Positions 44,885 to 53,706 of a stretch of DNA of 64,000 bases are shown here, in pieces. The DNA is from an uncultured Amylibacter sp. GTDB taxonomy: Bacteria; Pseudomonadota; Alphaproteobacteria; Rhodobacterales; Rhodobacteraceae. Every line of letters begins with the position of its first letter. Position 1 is the first letter of the stretch. Under the pieces are notes generated by a model that did no database searches, was not told the origin of the DNA, and saw only the letters and a list, made by a program, of their open reading frames with translations. The position numbers and the translations under genes are program-made. The stretch covers positions 1,388,501-1,452,500 of the forward strand of contig OY365741.1 in assembly GCA_959347425.1 (NCBI GenBank). Direction: 5' to 3'.

Positions 44885-46384
44885 ATGCTTAAGGGATTAA
44901 ATTTAATTGATGGGGCTTGGATTGGCTCTGATACTTTGGTGGCCAGTGCTGATTTGGATGGCTTTGAATTTGCCCAGGCGAGCGTTGCCCAAGTGGATAG
45001 TGCCGCCCGTGCAGCTCGGCGTGATTTTCGCGCCTATTCATCCCAGACACGCACCGCTCGCGGTGATTTCTTGGAACGGATCGCGACAGAGATTGACGCG
45101 TTGGGCGATGAAATAACAAAAATAGGAATGCAGGAAACGGGCTTGCCAGAGGCGCGTTTAATAGGGGAGCGCGGGCGGACAACCGCGCAACTGCGCATGT
45201 TTGCAGGTTTGATTAAAGATAAAGCCTATCTTGATCAACGGATAGATAAAGCCTTGCCCGACCGTGCGCCCTTACCACGCCCTGATATTCGCCTAACCCA
45301 TAAAGCAATAGGTCCGGTTGTGGTTTTCGGTGCGTCAAACTTTCCCTTGGCGTTTTCCACGGCTGGCGGTGATACAGCGTCGGCTTTGGCGGCGGGGTGT
45401 CCAGTGATTGTCAAAGGTCACAGTGCCCATGCGGGTACTGCCGAATTGGTTGCCCGTGCGATTGCCACGGCGATAACCGCCACAAATATGCCGCCTGCTA
45501 CCTTTCAAATGGTGCAAGGTTCGGGGCGCAAAGTTGGCGTGGGGTTGGTGCGCCACCCCGAAATCACCGCCGTTGGTTTTACTGGCTCTTTGGCTGGGGG
45601 TCGTGCGCTTTATGATGAATGCCACACCCGCACCCGCCCGATTCCGTTTTATGGCGAATTGGGCTCGGTTAATCCTATGTTTTGTTTGCCTGCGGCACTG
45701 TCCGCGCGTGGGGCCGATATTGGCACGGGCTGGGCTGGGTCATTAACGATGGGCGCTGGGCAGTTTTGCACAAATCCAGGAGTTGCGGTTATGGTTAAAG
45801 GCGCGGCTGCCGATGCGCTGGAAACCGCCTGCGTTACCGCGCTTCAAACCATGGGCGAGCAAAAAATGCTGACCGATGGGATTCACCAAGCCTATCTGCA
45901 AGGTGTTGCCAAATTCAGCGAATTGATGCAAGAAATCGGCGCCTGTGGAATGGCAACAAAACCACGCCATGCTCTGCCGTCTTTGTTCAAAATCTCCGCT
46001 AAGGAGTGGATGAACACCCCCGCATTACAGCACGAGGTTTTCGGCGCAGCAGGGATTATTGTTTTGGCCGATGATGTGGCACAGATGATAGAGCTGGCCG
46101 AAAGGCTGGAAGGGCAATTAACGGCAACCGTGCATTTGGATGGGGATGATAAATCCCTTGCGCAATCCTTGATACCTATTTTGGAAGAAAAAGCTGGGCG
46201 GATTTTATGCAACGGATTCCCAACGGGGGTAGAGGTTTGCGCGGCAATGATGCACGGCGGACCTTATCCTGCCTCCACCGATGTCCGCGCCACCTCTGTC
46301 GGGACCTTGGCGATTGCGCGGTGGTTGCGCCCTATATCGTACCAAAACATGCCGCTTGACTTGTACCCCGCAGATATGGAATAA
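44885..46384 (+). CDS. 2,5-dioxovalerate (alpha-ketoglutarate semialdehyde) dehydrogenase
   Basis: 499 residues, aldehyde dehydrogenase superfamily. It oxidises 2-oxoglutarate semialdehyde to 2-oxoglutarate with NAD(P)+. Catalytic C295 in GAGQFCTNPG, general base E258 in FYGELGSVNP, and N152 (GASNFP) and K177 (VKGHS) are present. The combination FYGELGSVNP plus GQFCTNPG is typical of the KGSADH branch. The ATG at 44885 is 2 bp after the preceding stop; an in-frame ATG at 44783 would overlap the lyase gene by 100 bp and is less likely. Confidence 0.88.
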   Translation: MLKGLNLIDGAWIGSDTLVASADLDGFEFAQASVAQVDSAARAARRDFRAYSSQTRTARGDFLERIATEIDALGDEITKIGMQETGLPEARLIGERGRTTAQLRMFAGLIKDKAYLDQRIDKALPDRAPLPRPDIRLTHKAIGPVVVFGASNFPLAFSTAGGDTASALAAGCPVIVKGHSAHAGTAELVARAIATAITATNMPPATFQMVQGSGRKVGVGLVRHPEITAVGFTGSLAGGRALYDECHTRTRPIPFYGELGSVNPMFCLPAALSARGADIGTGWAGSLTMGAGQFCTNPGVAVMVKGAAADALETACVTALQTMGEQKMLTDGIHQAYLQGVAKFSELMQEIGACGMATKPRHALPSLFKISAKEWMNTPALQHEVFGAAGIIVLADDVAQMIELAERLEGQLTATVHLDGDDKSLAQSLIPILEEKAGRILCNGFPTGVEVCAAMMHGGPYPASTDVRATSVGTLAIARWLRPISYQNMPLDLYPADME

Positions 46385-46421
46385 TACCCTTAGTAAGGAA
46401 AACCTTAATAAGGAAAATCGC

Positions 46422-47456
46422 GTGGGTAATAAATCATCAATCGTAACTATGAGAGATGTGGCAAAAGCCGCAGGGCTATCGCGTATGACGGTTTCACGTG
46501 CGTTAAAAAAAGACAGTCCGATTGCCAAAGAAACTCGCGACCATGTTTTGAAAATCGTGCGTGAGATGAACTATCTGCCAGACCACATGGCGGGCAGTCT
46601 TTCGACAAAACGTTCGGGCTTTGTTGCCGCGATTTTGCCCAGTTTGAATAATTTACACTTTGCCCAAACCGTGCAGGGCTTGACGCAAGAGCTGGAAAAA
46701 CACGGGTTGCAAATCTTACTGGCGCATACGGATTATTCGCCCGATCGCGAAGAACAGGTGGTGGAAACGATTTTATGTCGCCGTCCAGAGGCTATTGTTT
46801 TATCCTATGATGGTCACACCGATCGTACCCGTGCGTTGTTATCCGCCGCCTCCATTCCAGTGATAGAGATTTGGGAGCAACCGAAACAGCCATTGAACTA
46901 CACAATCGGGTTTTCAAACCACGATGCCGCCTATGATATGACTAAGGCGTTGATTGAAAAGGGCTATAAACGGATTGTTTTTCTGGGTGAGAAAAATGAC
47001 GATTGGACGCGCGGCGCGGCGCGGCGGCGTGGGTTTATTGATGCGATGTCCGCCGCTGGATTGCCAACAAACCGTATCGTGCAACACGGTATTCCCCCGC
47101 TGAGTATAGAGGCAGGGGCGCAAGCCGCACCGATGATTTTGCAAAGATTCCCCGATGTTGATTGTATTTTCTGCGTGTCCGATTTGCCCGCCTTTGGCTT
47201 GATTAACGGGCTATCGCATTTGGGCAAATCTGTACCGAATGATATATCGCTGGTTGGATTCGGTAATTTTGAAGTGTCGCGTTTTGCTACGCCGTCTATT
47301 TCCACGGTTTTTGTTGATCCCTTGGAAATCGGACGGCAATCAGGGATTTTAATTAACCGATTATTGGGGTCGCACTCGCCCGAATCTGGACAAAAAATAG
47401 CATCAAATTATATCGTGCCAACGCGGTTAGAATTTCGCGATAGCACAAAATTGTAA
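46422..47456 (+). CDS. LacI-family transcriptional regulator
   Basis: 344 residues. N-terminal HTH VTMRDVAKAAGLSRMTVSRAL (within residues 8-29) plus hinge helix YLPDHMAGSLS, then a periplasmic-binding-protein-like effector domain. The GTG at 46422 is chosen as start because an AAGGA site lies about 8 bp upstream; the next ATG (46449) would cut into the HTH. Effector is probably a sugar acid or its keto-deoxy product (inferred from context). LacI-type pseudo-palindromes downstream (47555-47591) and before the operon (40792-40805) are its likely targets. Confidence 0.9.
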   Translation: MGNKSSIVTMRDVAKAAGLSRMTVSRALKKDSPIAKETRDHVLKIVREMNYLPDHMAGSLSTKRSGFVAAILPSLNNLHFAQTVQGLTQELEKHGLQILLAHTDYSPDREEQVVETILCRRPEAIVLSYDGHTDRTRALLSAASIPVIEIWEQPKQPLNYTIGFSNHDAAYDMTKALIEKGYKRIVFLGEKNDDWTRGAARRRGFIDAMSAAGLPTNRIVQHGIPPLSIEAGAQAAPMILQRFPDVDCIFCVSDLPAFGLINGLSHLGKSVPNDISLVGFGNFEVSRFATPSISTVFVDPLEIGRQSGILINRLLGSHSPESGQKIASNYIVPTRLEFRDSTKL

Positions 47457-47554
47457 CGAATCGGGTATATCCGTAAAAACGGTAAAAACCCAAAAATTGG
47501 TAAAAAAGGCAAAAAAATCGTCTAATTTCGGCTTTTTTACTGTTTTTTACCTTG

Positions 47555-47591
47555 TGTTATCGGTCACAATTTGTGACTGTGACCGATAACA
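47555..47591. promoter_or_regulatory. Two LacI-type operators in inverted orientation
   Basis: TGTTATCGGTCACA at 47555-47568 and TGTGACCGATAACA at 47578-47591, the exact reverse complement, with 23 bp between centres. Each is itself a 14-bp pseudo-palindrome with central CG, as in LacI/GntR-type operators. They lie directly before the ABC transporter ATPase gene. Confidence 0.75.
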
Positions 47592-47612
47592 TAAAAATAG
47601 AAAGCAAATCCT

Positions 47613-48701
47613 TTGCCCAAAATACGACTAGAAAATCTAACAAAACGCTATGGTGCGACGGAGGTTTTGCACAGCATTAATTTGGCGATGGAGGCGGATG
47701 AATTTACCGTTCTGGTGGGGCCCTCTGGGTGCGGGAAATCTACGACCTTGCGGATGATTGCTGGATTGGAATCGGTATCGGGGGGCGAGATTTATGTCAA
47801 TGACAAACCCATCAGCCATATGGAGCCAAAAGACCGCGATTTGGCGATGGTGTTCCAAGATTACGCACTTTATCCCCACATGAATGTCGCGGAAAACATG
47901 TCCTTTGCCCTGCGCTTGCAAAAACAGCCGAAAGATGTGATTGCCAAACGCGCCAAGGAGGTTGCCGAAATTGTTGGATTGGGTGATCTTTTGCATCGCA
48001 AACCCGGCGAATTATCGGGCGGGCAACGTCAGAGGGTTGCCATGGGGCGTGCGCTGGCTAAGGATAGTTCTATCTTTTTGTTTGATGAACCGCTATCAAA
48101 TCTGGATGCCAAATTGCGCACTCAAATGCGGGCGGAATTGGCGCAGTTGCGCCAGCGGGTAAAGAAAAATATGATTTATGTAACGCATGATCAGATAGAG
48201 GCGATGACTCTTGCCGATAGGATTGTTGTCATGCACGGCGGGCATATCCAACAACAAGGCACGCCAGAGCAGTTGTTCAAACACCCCGCGAATAAATTCG
48301 TTGCTGGATTTTTGGGCATGCCGCCGATGAATTTCCTAAATGCGCAGATTGAAGAAAAATCGGGCAGTATTTTTATTACTGGCGATGGCTTTTCAATAAA
48401 ACTGACGGGCGAGCGGGCAAAAACCGCAAAAACCGTTAAAGATAATAAAATCACTTTAGGCGTTCGTCCGTCTGATTTGAATTATAACCCAAAAGCGTCC
48501 AAAGATTCGTCTTTGGACCTAAATGTTGCAGTATCCGAATACATCGGTGCGCAATCTGTCCTGATCTGTGATTGTGGTAAAGCCAATATCACGGTGGAGT
48601 TGAAATCAGAAACCCCTATCGCCTTAGGCGAAAGGCTTCGTTTTGGTATCAACGCGGACGCTATTCATCTGTTTGATTATCAAACAGGGAATACAATTTA
48701 A
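47613..48701 (+). CDS. ABC transporter ATP-binding protein, UgpC/MsmK type
   Basis: 362 residues. Walker A GPSGCGKST (36-44), signature LSGGQ (134-138), Walker B FLFDEP (155-160), switch His192, and a C-terminal MOBE/TOBE-like regulatory domain with GVRPSDL, the arrangement of carbohydrate CUT1 importers. The start is a TTG at 47613 (MPKIRLENLTKRYG); no ATG fits and the ribosome site is weak. It powers the importer encoded just downstream, and perhaps also the ATPase-less importer at 60656-63999. Confidence 0.9.
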   Translation: MPKIRLENLTKRYGATEVLHSINLAMEADEFTVLVGPSGCGKSTTLRMIAGLESVSGGEIYVNDKPISHMEPKDRDLAMVFQDYALYPHMNVAENMSFALRLQKQPKDVIAKRAKEVAEIVGLGDLLHRKPGELSGGQRQRVAMGRALAKDSSIFLFDEPLSNLDAKLRTQMRAELAQLRQRVKKNMIYVTHDQIEAMTLADRIVVMHGGHIQQQGTPEQLFKHPANKFVAGFLGMPPMNFLNAQIEEKSGSIFITGDGFSIKLTGERAKTAKTVKDNKITLGVRPSDLNYNPKASKDSSLDLNVAVSEYIGAQSVLICDCGKANITVELKSETPIALGERLRFGINADAIHLFDYQTGNTI

Positions 48702-48730
48702 CTATCATCAGTATCAAAAGGAGAAAAATC

Positions 48731-50059
48731 ATGCTGAACATACTTAAAACTCTTACCGTTGGCGCGGGGGCTTTGGCACTGGCTGCCACAACCGCGCTGG
48801 CCAATCCCTATGCGGATTACAAAGGCACCACGCTCGTGGTGAATTTTCCGGCACATCCGCATTACAATGCGGTTATGAAAATTTTGCCACAATTCACCGC
48901 CGAGACGGGTATTAAAGTTGAGGTGGATCAACTGCCTTATCTGAAAATGCGCGAACGCCAAACGCTTGAGCTGGCACAAGATGAGGGCGATTATGATTTA
49001 ATCGCCTATGTTGTGTTTTCAAAGGCGGATTATGTTTATGCCGACCAGTTGGAAAACTTGGCGCGGTATTTTATGAATCCAAAGCTATCTGACCCAAGCT
49101 ATGATGCCGATGATTTAATCGACGGCTATGTCTATAATATCGGGTTTGCTGGTGGTAACAAGGGCTATTTGCAGGGTAAGACTGGGTCTTTATTCGGGAT
49201 GCCTTATGGGTCTGAAACATCCGTGTTGGGCTATCGCAAGGATATCTTTGAAAAGCACGGATTGGAAGTGCCGACAACCTATGCAGAGATGCTGGATATC
49301 GCGTGTAAAATCCCTGGGCTGGAACCCGGAATGGGCGGGCTGTCGTCCCGTGCTGCCTCTGGTCACCACGCAGCACATGCGTTTTTGCTGCACCTTGCCC
49401 CGTTGGGCGGGCGCGTCTTTGACGATCAGTGGAATCCAATCGTGAATAACGCGCAAGGTGTTCGTGCCGCGCAAGCGTTAAAAACTATCGTTGATTGCGG
49501 ACCAGAAGGTGCCGCCAGCTTTGGTTTTGGTGAGGCGTTGGGGTCATTCCTAAACGGCGATACCGCCATGTTCTTGGATACAACGGTTGTTGCTGGGCAA
49601 ATTGATGACCCCGATAAATCAAAAGTTGTTGGCAAAGTTGGCTGGGCGGTGCATCCAATGGGGACGCGTCGTGGCTCTCAAACCGGTGGGTTTGGTATTG
49701 GTATTCCAAAGAATGCCGAAAACAAAGAAGCCGCGTTTTTGCTGATGCAATGGTTAACATCAAAAGCGGGCGATAAGGCTGTGGCTTTGGCGGGCGGTAA
49801 TCCATCGCGGTTTTCCACTCATGCTGATGCCGATGTTAATGCGAAGTTCCCCCACATGGCGACTTTTGGCGAGGCTTTGAAACACGCCGATCCAGATTGG
49901 CGGCCGATTATTCCAGTATGGGGTAAGATTAACGCCGACCTTGGCACGACTTTATCAAAGGTTTTGACCGAGGGTTTGGATATCCAAACTGCGCTTGATG
50001 GTGTGGCAGAGCGCACCCGTGCTGTGATGGACGAGGCGGGTTATTATACTTGGCAATAA
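48731..50059 (+). CDS. ABC transporter extracellular solute-binding protein, family 1
   Basis: 442 residues. N-terminal Sec signal peptide (MLNILKTLTVGAGALALAATTALA, listed here as residues 1-24) with an ALA-N cleavage site. The mature protein has the UgpB/MalE-like bilobal pattern: LPYLKMRERQTLELAQ, GKTGSLFGMPYGSETSVLGYRK (near 155-175), and GDTAMFLD. It binds the substrate, probably a sugar acid or glycoside, in the periplasm. AAAGGAG ribosome site upstream. Confidence 0.9.
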   Translation: MLNILKTLTVGAGALALAATTALANPYADYKGTTLVVNFPAHPHYNAVMKILPQFTAETGIKVEVDQLPYLKMRERQTLELAQDEGDYDLIAYVVFSKADYVYADQLENLARYFMNPKLSDPSYDADDLIDGYVYNIGFAGGNKGYLQGKTGSLFGMPYGSETSVLGYRKDIFEKHGLEVPTTYAEMLDIACKIPGLEPGMGGLSSRAASGHHAAHAFLLHLAPLGGRVFDDQWNPIVNNAQGVRAAQALKTIVDCGPEGAASFGFGEALGSFLNGDTAMFLDTTVVAGQIDDPDKSKVVGKVGWAVHPMGTRRGSQTGGFGIGIPKNAENKEAAFLLMQWLTSKAGDKAVALAGGNPSRFSTHADADVNAKFPHMATFGEALKHADPDWRPIIPVWGKINADLGTTLSKVLTEGLDIQTALDGVAERTRAVMDEAGYYTWQ

Positions 50060-50070
50060 AGCCACAATAA

Positions 50071-50114
50071 AAACCACAGGGAAACCACAGAGAAATCACA
50101 GAGAAATCACAGAG
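50071..50114. repeat. Four tandem 11-bp units after the binding-protein gene
   Basis: Units AAACCACAGGG, AAACCACAGAG, AAATCACAGAG, AAATCACAGAG follow the binding-protein stop by 11 bp. Confidence 0.8.
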
Positions 50115-50123
50115 AAACTAAAG

Positions 50124-50149
50124 GGCGGGGCGGTTTTTATCGCCCCGTC
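50124..50149 (+). terminator. GC-rich hairpin between binding protein and permease genes
   Basis: GGGGCG (50127-50132) pairs with CGCCCC (50141-50146), extendable on the outside. The loop is T-rich and no T tract follows, so it is more likely an mRNA-stabilising or partial-attenuation hairpin that favours binding-protein expression. Confidence 0.5.
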
Positions 50150-50188
50150 GCCTTTAATACCCACCAATAAAATAAAGATGGATAAGCT

Positions 50189-51097
50189 ATGCGCAGTCTA
50201 ATGAACAGAGCCACGCCCTATGTTTTCATGGCGCCAGCCGCGTTTATCATGGTTATTATTTTACTGTATCCTCTGGGCTATATGGTTTATGGCTCTTTCC
50301 GTGCGTGGGATCCAAGCCAAGCCTTGGGCGATTCGGCATTTGTCGGATTAAAGAATTATATCACGTTATTTTACGACCCAAGCTTTCGCGAAAGCACGGC
50401 GGTTACTTTGAAATTCGCAATCTCGGTCGTGGCGATAGAAATGGTGCTGGGTGTTAGCCTTGCCCTGTGTTTGGATCGCAATATCCGTGGAATGTCGGTT
50501 CTGCGCACCTTGTTTATTCTACCGATGATGATTGCCCCTGTTGTTGTCGGTTTGATGTGGCGTTATATGTATCATCCAACGGTCGGCACATTTAATCGGT
50601 TTTTAAAATCGTGGGGGTTTGAGGGTGTGGATTGGCTGGGGCAACACGCTCTGCTATCGGTTATTATTGCTGATATTTGGCAATGGACTCCGTTTATTTT
50701 TATTCTAACACTGGCGGCCTTGCAGTCGTTGCAAAAATCCACTTTAGAGGCGGCACGGATTGACGGCGCAACCGCGTGGCAAGAAATCCGTTATATTAAA
50801 ATTCCGCTGATGATGCCCGTGTTAATCGTGACATGTTTGTTGCGGTTAATTGATGCCTTTAAGGTACTGGAAGTCATTTTGGTTATGACCGAAGGCGGCC
50901 CTGGATTATCAACCGAAATTCTGGCTTTGCGGATATCGCGCACGGCAACCGAGTTTCGCGAGTTGGGTGTGGCGGCGGCTATGTCCAATTATCTGTTAAT
51001 GATGCTCTTGACCCTTACGCTGGCAATGTTTATTTATAATAAATTGCAAGAGGTAAGGACGGCGCGTCTGAATGCCCTTGCCCAACAGGAGGAATAA
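50189..51097 (+). CDS. ABC transporter permease, MalF/UgpA type
   Basis: 302 residues, six predicted membrane helices starting with APAAFIMVIILLYPLGYMVYGSF. The EAA loop LEAARIDGATAWQEIRYIKIP, which contacts the ATPase, is near residue 190. It forms the importer heterodimer with the next gene (3-bp gap). Confidence 0.9.
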   Translation: MRSLMNRATPYVFMAPAAFIMVIILLYPLGYMVYGSFRAWDPSQALGDSAFVGLKNYITLFYDPSFRESTAVTLKFAISVVAIEMVLGVSLALCLDRNIRGMSVLRTLFILPMMIAPVVVGLMWRYMYHPTVGTFNRFLKSWGFEGVDWLGQHALLSVIIADIWQWTPFIFILTLAALQSLQKSTLEAARIDGATAWQEIRYIKIPLMMPVLIVTCLLRLIDAFKVLEVILVMTEGGPGLSTEILALRISRTATEFRELGVAAAMSNYLLMMLLTLTLAMFIYNKLQEVRTARLNALAQQEE

Positions 51098-51100
51098 CGG

Positions 51101-52036
51101 ATGAGCCAATCTTACGATAAACAACACCCCGCTTTTTATGCCGTTCTGGCTGTGCTGATTTTTATGTCGGTTGGCCCAGTCGCCTTGATGTTCGTTAATT
51201 CGTTCAAACTGGATGTGGATATTACCTCTGGTACGTCTGGGTTATTGTTTCTGCCAACGATACAAAATTACGAAACCGCGCTTTGCGATGTTTTGTGGTA
51301 TGAATTGGATCATTTGGATTTTTGTTCGTTAAAATTCGGCGGAGCGTTTTTGAATTCGCTGATTATCGCGCTGGTTTCAACGACTCTAACACTGGTGATA
51401 GGCTGTATGGCGGCCTATGCGCTGGTGCGGTTTCGGTTTATGGGGCGCGATACGGCCTCTGTTACCACACTGATGGTGCGCATGGTGCCGCCTGCGGTTT
51501 TGCTGGTGCCTGTGTTTGGATTATGGAATAACTCGTTTTGTATTGATAAAGCCACGTGGCTGGGCGGGCTCATCCGTGATAGCTTTGGCGGGCGCGGCGA
51601 TGTGTGTCTTGCTGGCACGCATTCGGGAATTATCCTGATTTATGTGGCGATGAACTTGCCGTTTGTTATTTGGATTTTGCAAAGTTTTATTATCCAAGTG
51701 CCACGTTCGCTGGAAGAGGCGGCGCGTGTTGATGGTGCCGGACCGTTCCAAGTTTTTTTCAAAATCGTCCTGCCCCTGATTAAACCCGGACTAGCGGCGG
51801 CGGCGATTTTCACCTTTCGGATTGCCTGGAATGAATATCTTCTGGCTTCTGCCCTGTCCGATCGCGATACAAAAACCGTGCCTATTTTAATTGTTAATAA
51901 TATGTCAGAGTTCAATGTCGAATGGGGGGTTATTATGGCAACAGGGATGCTTTTGGCGATACCGCCGATTATCTTTACTCTTTTTGCCTCGCGCCAGATT
52001 ATCACGGGCATGACGGCGGGGGCGGTTAAGGGCTGA
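51101..52036 (+). CDS. ABC transporter permease, MalG/UgpE type
   Basis: 311 residues with six predicted membrane helices and the EAA loop LEEAARVDGAGPFQVFFKI near residue 206. It ends in ITGMTAGAVKG, a typical MalG-like C-terminus. Two periplasmic loops carry extra Cys pairs (about 64-76 and 147-167), unusual for this family. Its stop overlaps the next gene by one base. Confidence 0.9.
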   Translation: MSQSYDKQHPAFYAVLAVLIFMSVGPVALMFVNSFKLDVDITSGTSGLLFLPTIQNYETALCDVLWYELDHLDFCSLKFGGAFLNSLIIALVSTTLTLVIGCMAAYALVRFRFMGRDTASVTTLMVRMVPPAVLLVPVFGLWNNSFCIDKATWLGGLIRDSFGGRGDVCLAGTHSGIILIYVAMNLPFVIWILQSFIIQVPRSLEEAARVDGAGPFQVFFKIVLPLIKPGLAAAAIFTFRIAWNEYLLASALSDRDTKTVPILIVNNMSEFNVEWGVIMATGMLLAIPPIIFTLFASRQIITGMTAGAVKG

Positions 52037-52770
52037 TGTGGGATTGGTTGTTTTTATCGATTGATGTCACCCGCGCCCATGAAATAAGCACGGGCGTTTC
52101 ATGGCACGGGCGGATTATGGTTATCGCTTGGGGATTTATTGCGCCCTTGGCGGTGATGGTCGCGCGGTTTTGCAAAATCATGCCGTGGCAGAATTGGCCA
52201 GAGCAACTGGATAATCGCCTTTGGTGGAACAGCCATTGGATTGGGCAATGCGTGGTTTTGGCGATGACTTTTGCTGGTGTGGTGCTGATTTGGCGCAGCG
52301 GAGGCAATACTGGACAAGCGGTTTTGCATGGCTGGTTGGGTTATACTATCTGTGCTCTTTGCGCCTTTCAGGGGCTCGGCGGGGCGTTTCGTGGCAGCAA
52401 AGGCGGGCCAACTGTTCCGCACCGTGATGGGTCTTATCGCGGTGATCATTACGATATGACGCGCTGGCGTTTGGCGTTTGAGGTTTGCCATAAAACCGTT
52501 GGTTATTTTGCTCTTTTATTGGCGATGGTCACGATTTTATCGGGCATGTGGCAGATTAACGCGCCGCGTTGGATGTTTATTGGGATACTGGCTTGGTGGG
52601 GGTTTTTAAGTGTTAGTTATTGCATTTTGCAAGCAAAAGGATTAGCCTTTGAAACCTATCAGGCAATCTGGGGACCTAACCCTGCCCATCCGGGCAATCA
52701 GGTGCAACCGCGTGGGATTGGCGTGCGTCGCCCAAGCGATGTTATAAATAAATCTAAGACAGGAGAGTGA
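52036..52770 (+). CDS. Cytochrome b561-domain membrane protein
   Basis: 244 residues with about five hydrophobic helices. Conserved histidines H24 (WHGRIMVIAWG), H67 (NSHWIGQ), H98 (HGWLGY) and H152 (CHKTVGYF) suggest two b-type hemes across the membrane. Also present is GAFRGSKGGP...RGDHYDMT, a pattern I associate with bacterial b561-domain proteins. Translationally coupled to the permease (overlapping TGATG), so it may supply or accept electrons for an oxidation step of the pathway. No partner dehydrogenase is evident. Confidence 0.78.
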   Translation: MWDWLFLSIDVTRAHEISTGVSWHGRIMVIAWGFIAPLAVMVARFCKIMPWQNWPEQLDNRLWWNSHWIGQCVVLAMTFAGVVLIWRSGGNTGQAVLHGWLGYTICALCAFQGLGGAFRGSKGGPTVPHRDGSYRGDHYDMTRWRLAFEVCHKTVGYFALLLAMVTILSGMWQINAPRWMFIGILAWWGFLSVSYCILQAKGLAFETYQAIWGPNPAHPGNQVQPRGIGVRRPSDVINKSKTGE

Positions 52771-52772
52771 AT

Positions 52773-53693
52773 ATGTTTGGTGTTATTGAAGGAACTGGTT
52801 TTGAAGTGATAGAGCCAGAATTTGCCGATTGTTTTATCGGTCATGCGCGGGTGGAACGGCTGGCGCAGGGCGGGCGATGGCACGAGGGGCCAGCGTGGTT
52901 TCCCGCAGGGCGTTATTTGATTTGGTCGGATATTCCCAATAATCGTATCATGCGTTGGGATGAAACGGACGGGTCTGTTTCGGTGTTCCGCCAACCTGCC
53001 AATAACACAAACGGCAATACGGTTGACGGGCAGGGGCGACTGGTTTCGTGCGAGCATCTTACCCGCCGTGTAACCCGCACAAATCATGACGGTAGTATTA
53101 GTATTATTGCCGATAATTATGAGGGCAAGCGATTGAATTCGCCCAACGATGTGGTGGTGAAATCGGACGGGTCTATTTGGTTTAGCGACCCAAGCTATGG
53201 TATTATGTCTGATTATGAAGGTGAGCGTGCGCAGGGTGAGCTTAATCGGTGTAATATATTTCGTTGGGATGCACAGACTGGAGTGCTAGATATCGTGGCA
53301 ATGGATTATTTGAAACCCAACGGGCTGGCATTTTCTGCGGATGAATCGCATTTGTTTATATCCGATACGGGCGGCACGCATGCGAGCGATGGTCCTGCGC
53401 ATATCTGCAAACACAAGGTTGGTAATGACGGCAAAACGCTATCCGAGGGTGCGGTTTTCGCCAAATGCACCAATGGTTTTTTTGATGGATTTCGTTTGGA
53501 CACGGCTGGGCGAATATGGACATCTGCTGGTGATGGTGTGCATTGTTTGAACGCCAAGGGTGTGTTGATTGGCAAAATCCGTATCCCCGAGATTGTCGGT
53601 AATGTTTGCTTTGGCGGGGCAAAACTTAATCGGTTGTTTATCGCCGCGACCTCTTGCCTTTATAGCGTTTATTTGAATGTGAATGGGGGCTAG
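52773..53693 (+). CDS. SMP-30/gluconolactonase-family lactonase
   Basis: 306 residues, six-bladed propeller of the SMP-30/gluconolactonase/LRE family, hydrolysing a sugar lactone to the aldonate. Metal-binding candidates are E38 (RWHEGPAWF), N183 (KPNGLAFS) and D238 (FFDGFRLD), with SPNDVVV at 123-129. The ATG at 52773 is used rather than the in-frame GTG at 52767, since AGGAG lies 8 bp upstream. Last gene of the sugar-acid cluster; it would feed the dehydratase at 42789. Confidence 0.88.
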   Translation: MFGVIEGTGFEVIEPEFADCFIGHARVERLAQGGRWHEGPAWFPAGRYLIWSDIPNNRIMRWDETDGSVSVFRQPANNTNGNTVDGQGRLVSCEHLTRRVTRTNHDGSISIIADNYEGKRLNSPNDVVVKSDGSIWFSDPSYGIMSDYEGERAQGELNRCNIFRWDAQTGVLDIVAMDYLKPNGLAFSADESHLFISDTGGTHASDGPAHICKHKVGNDGKTLSEGAVFAKCTNGFFDGFRLDTAGRIWTSAGDGVHCLNAKGVLIGKIRIPEIVGNVCFGGAKLNRLFIAATSCLYSVYLNVNGG

Positions 53694-53706
53694 CCTGTCG
53701 CAAACC

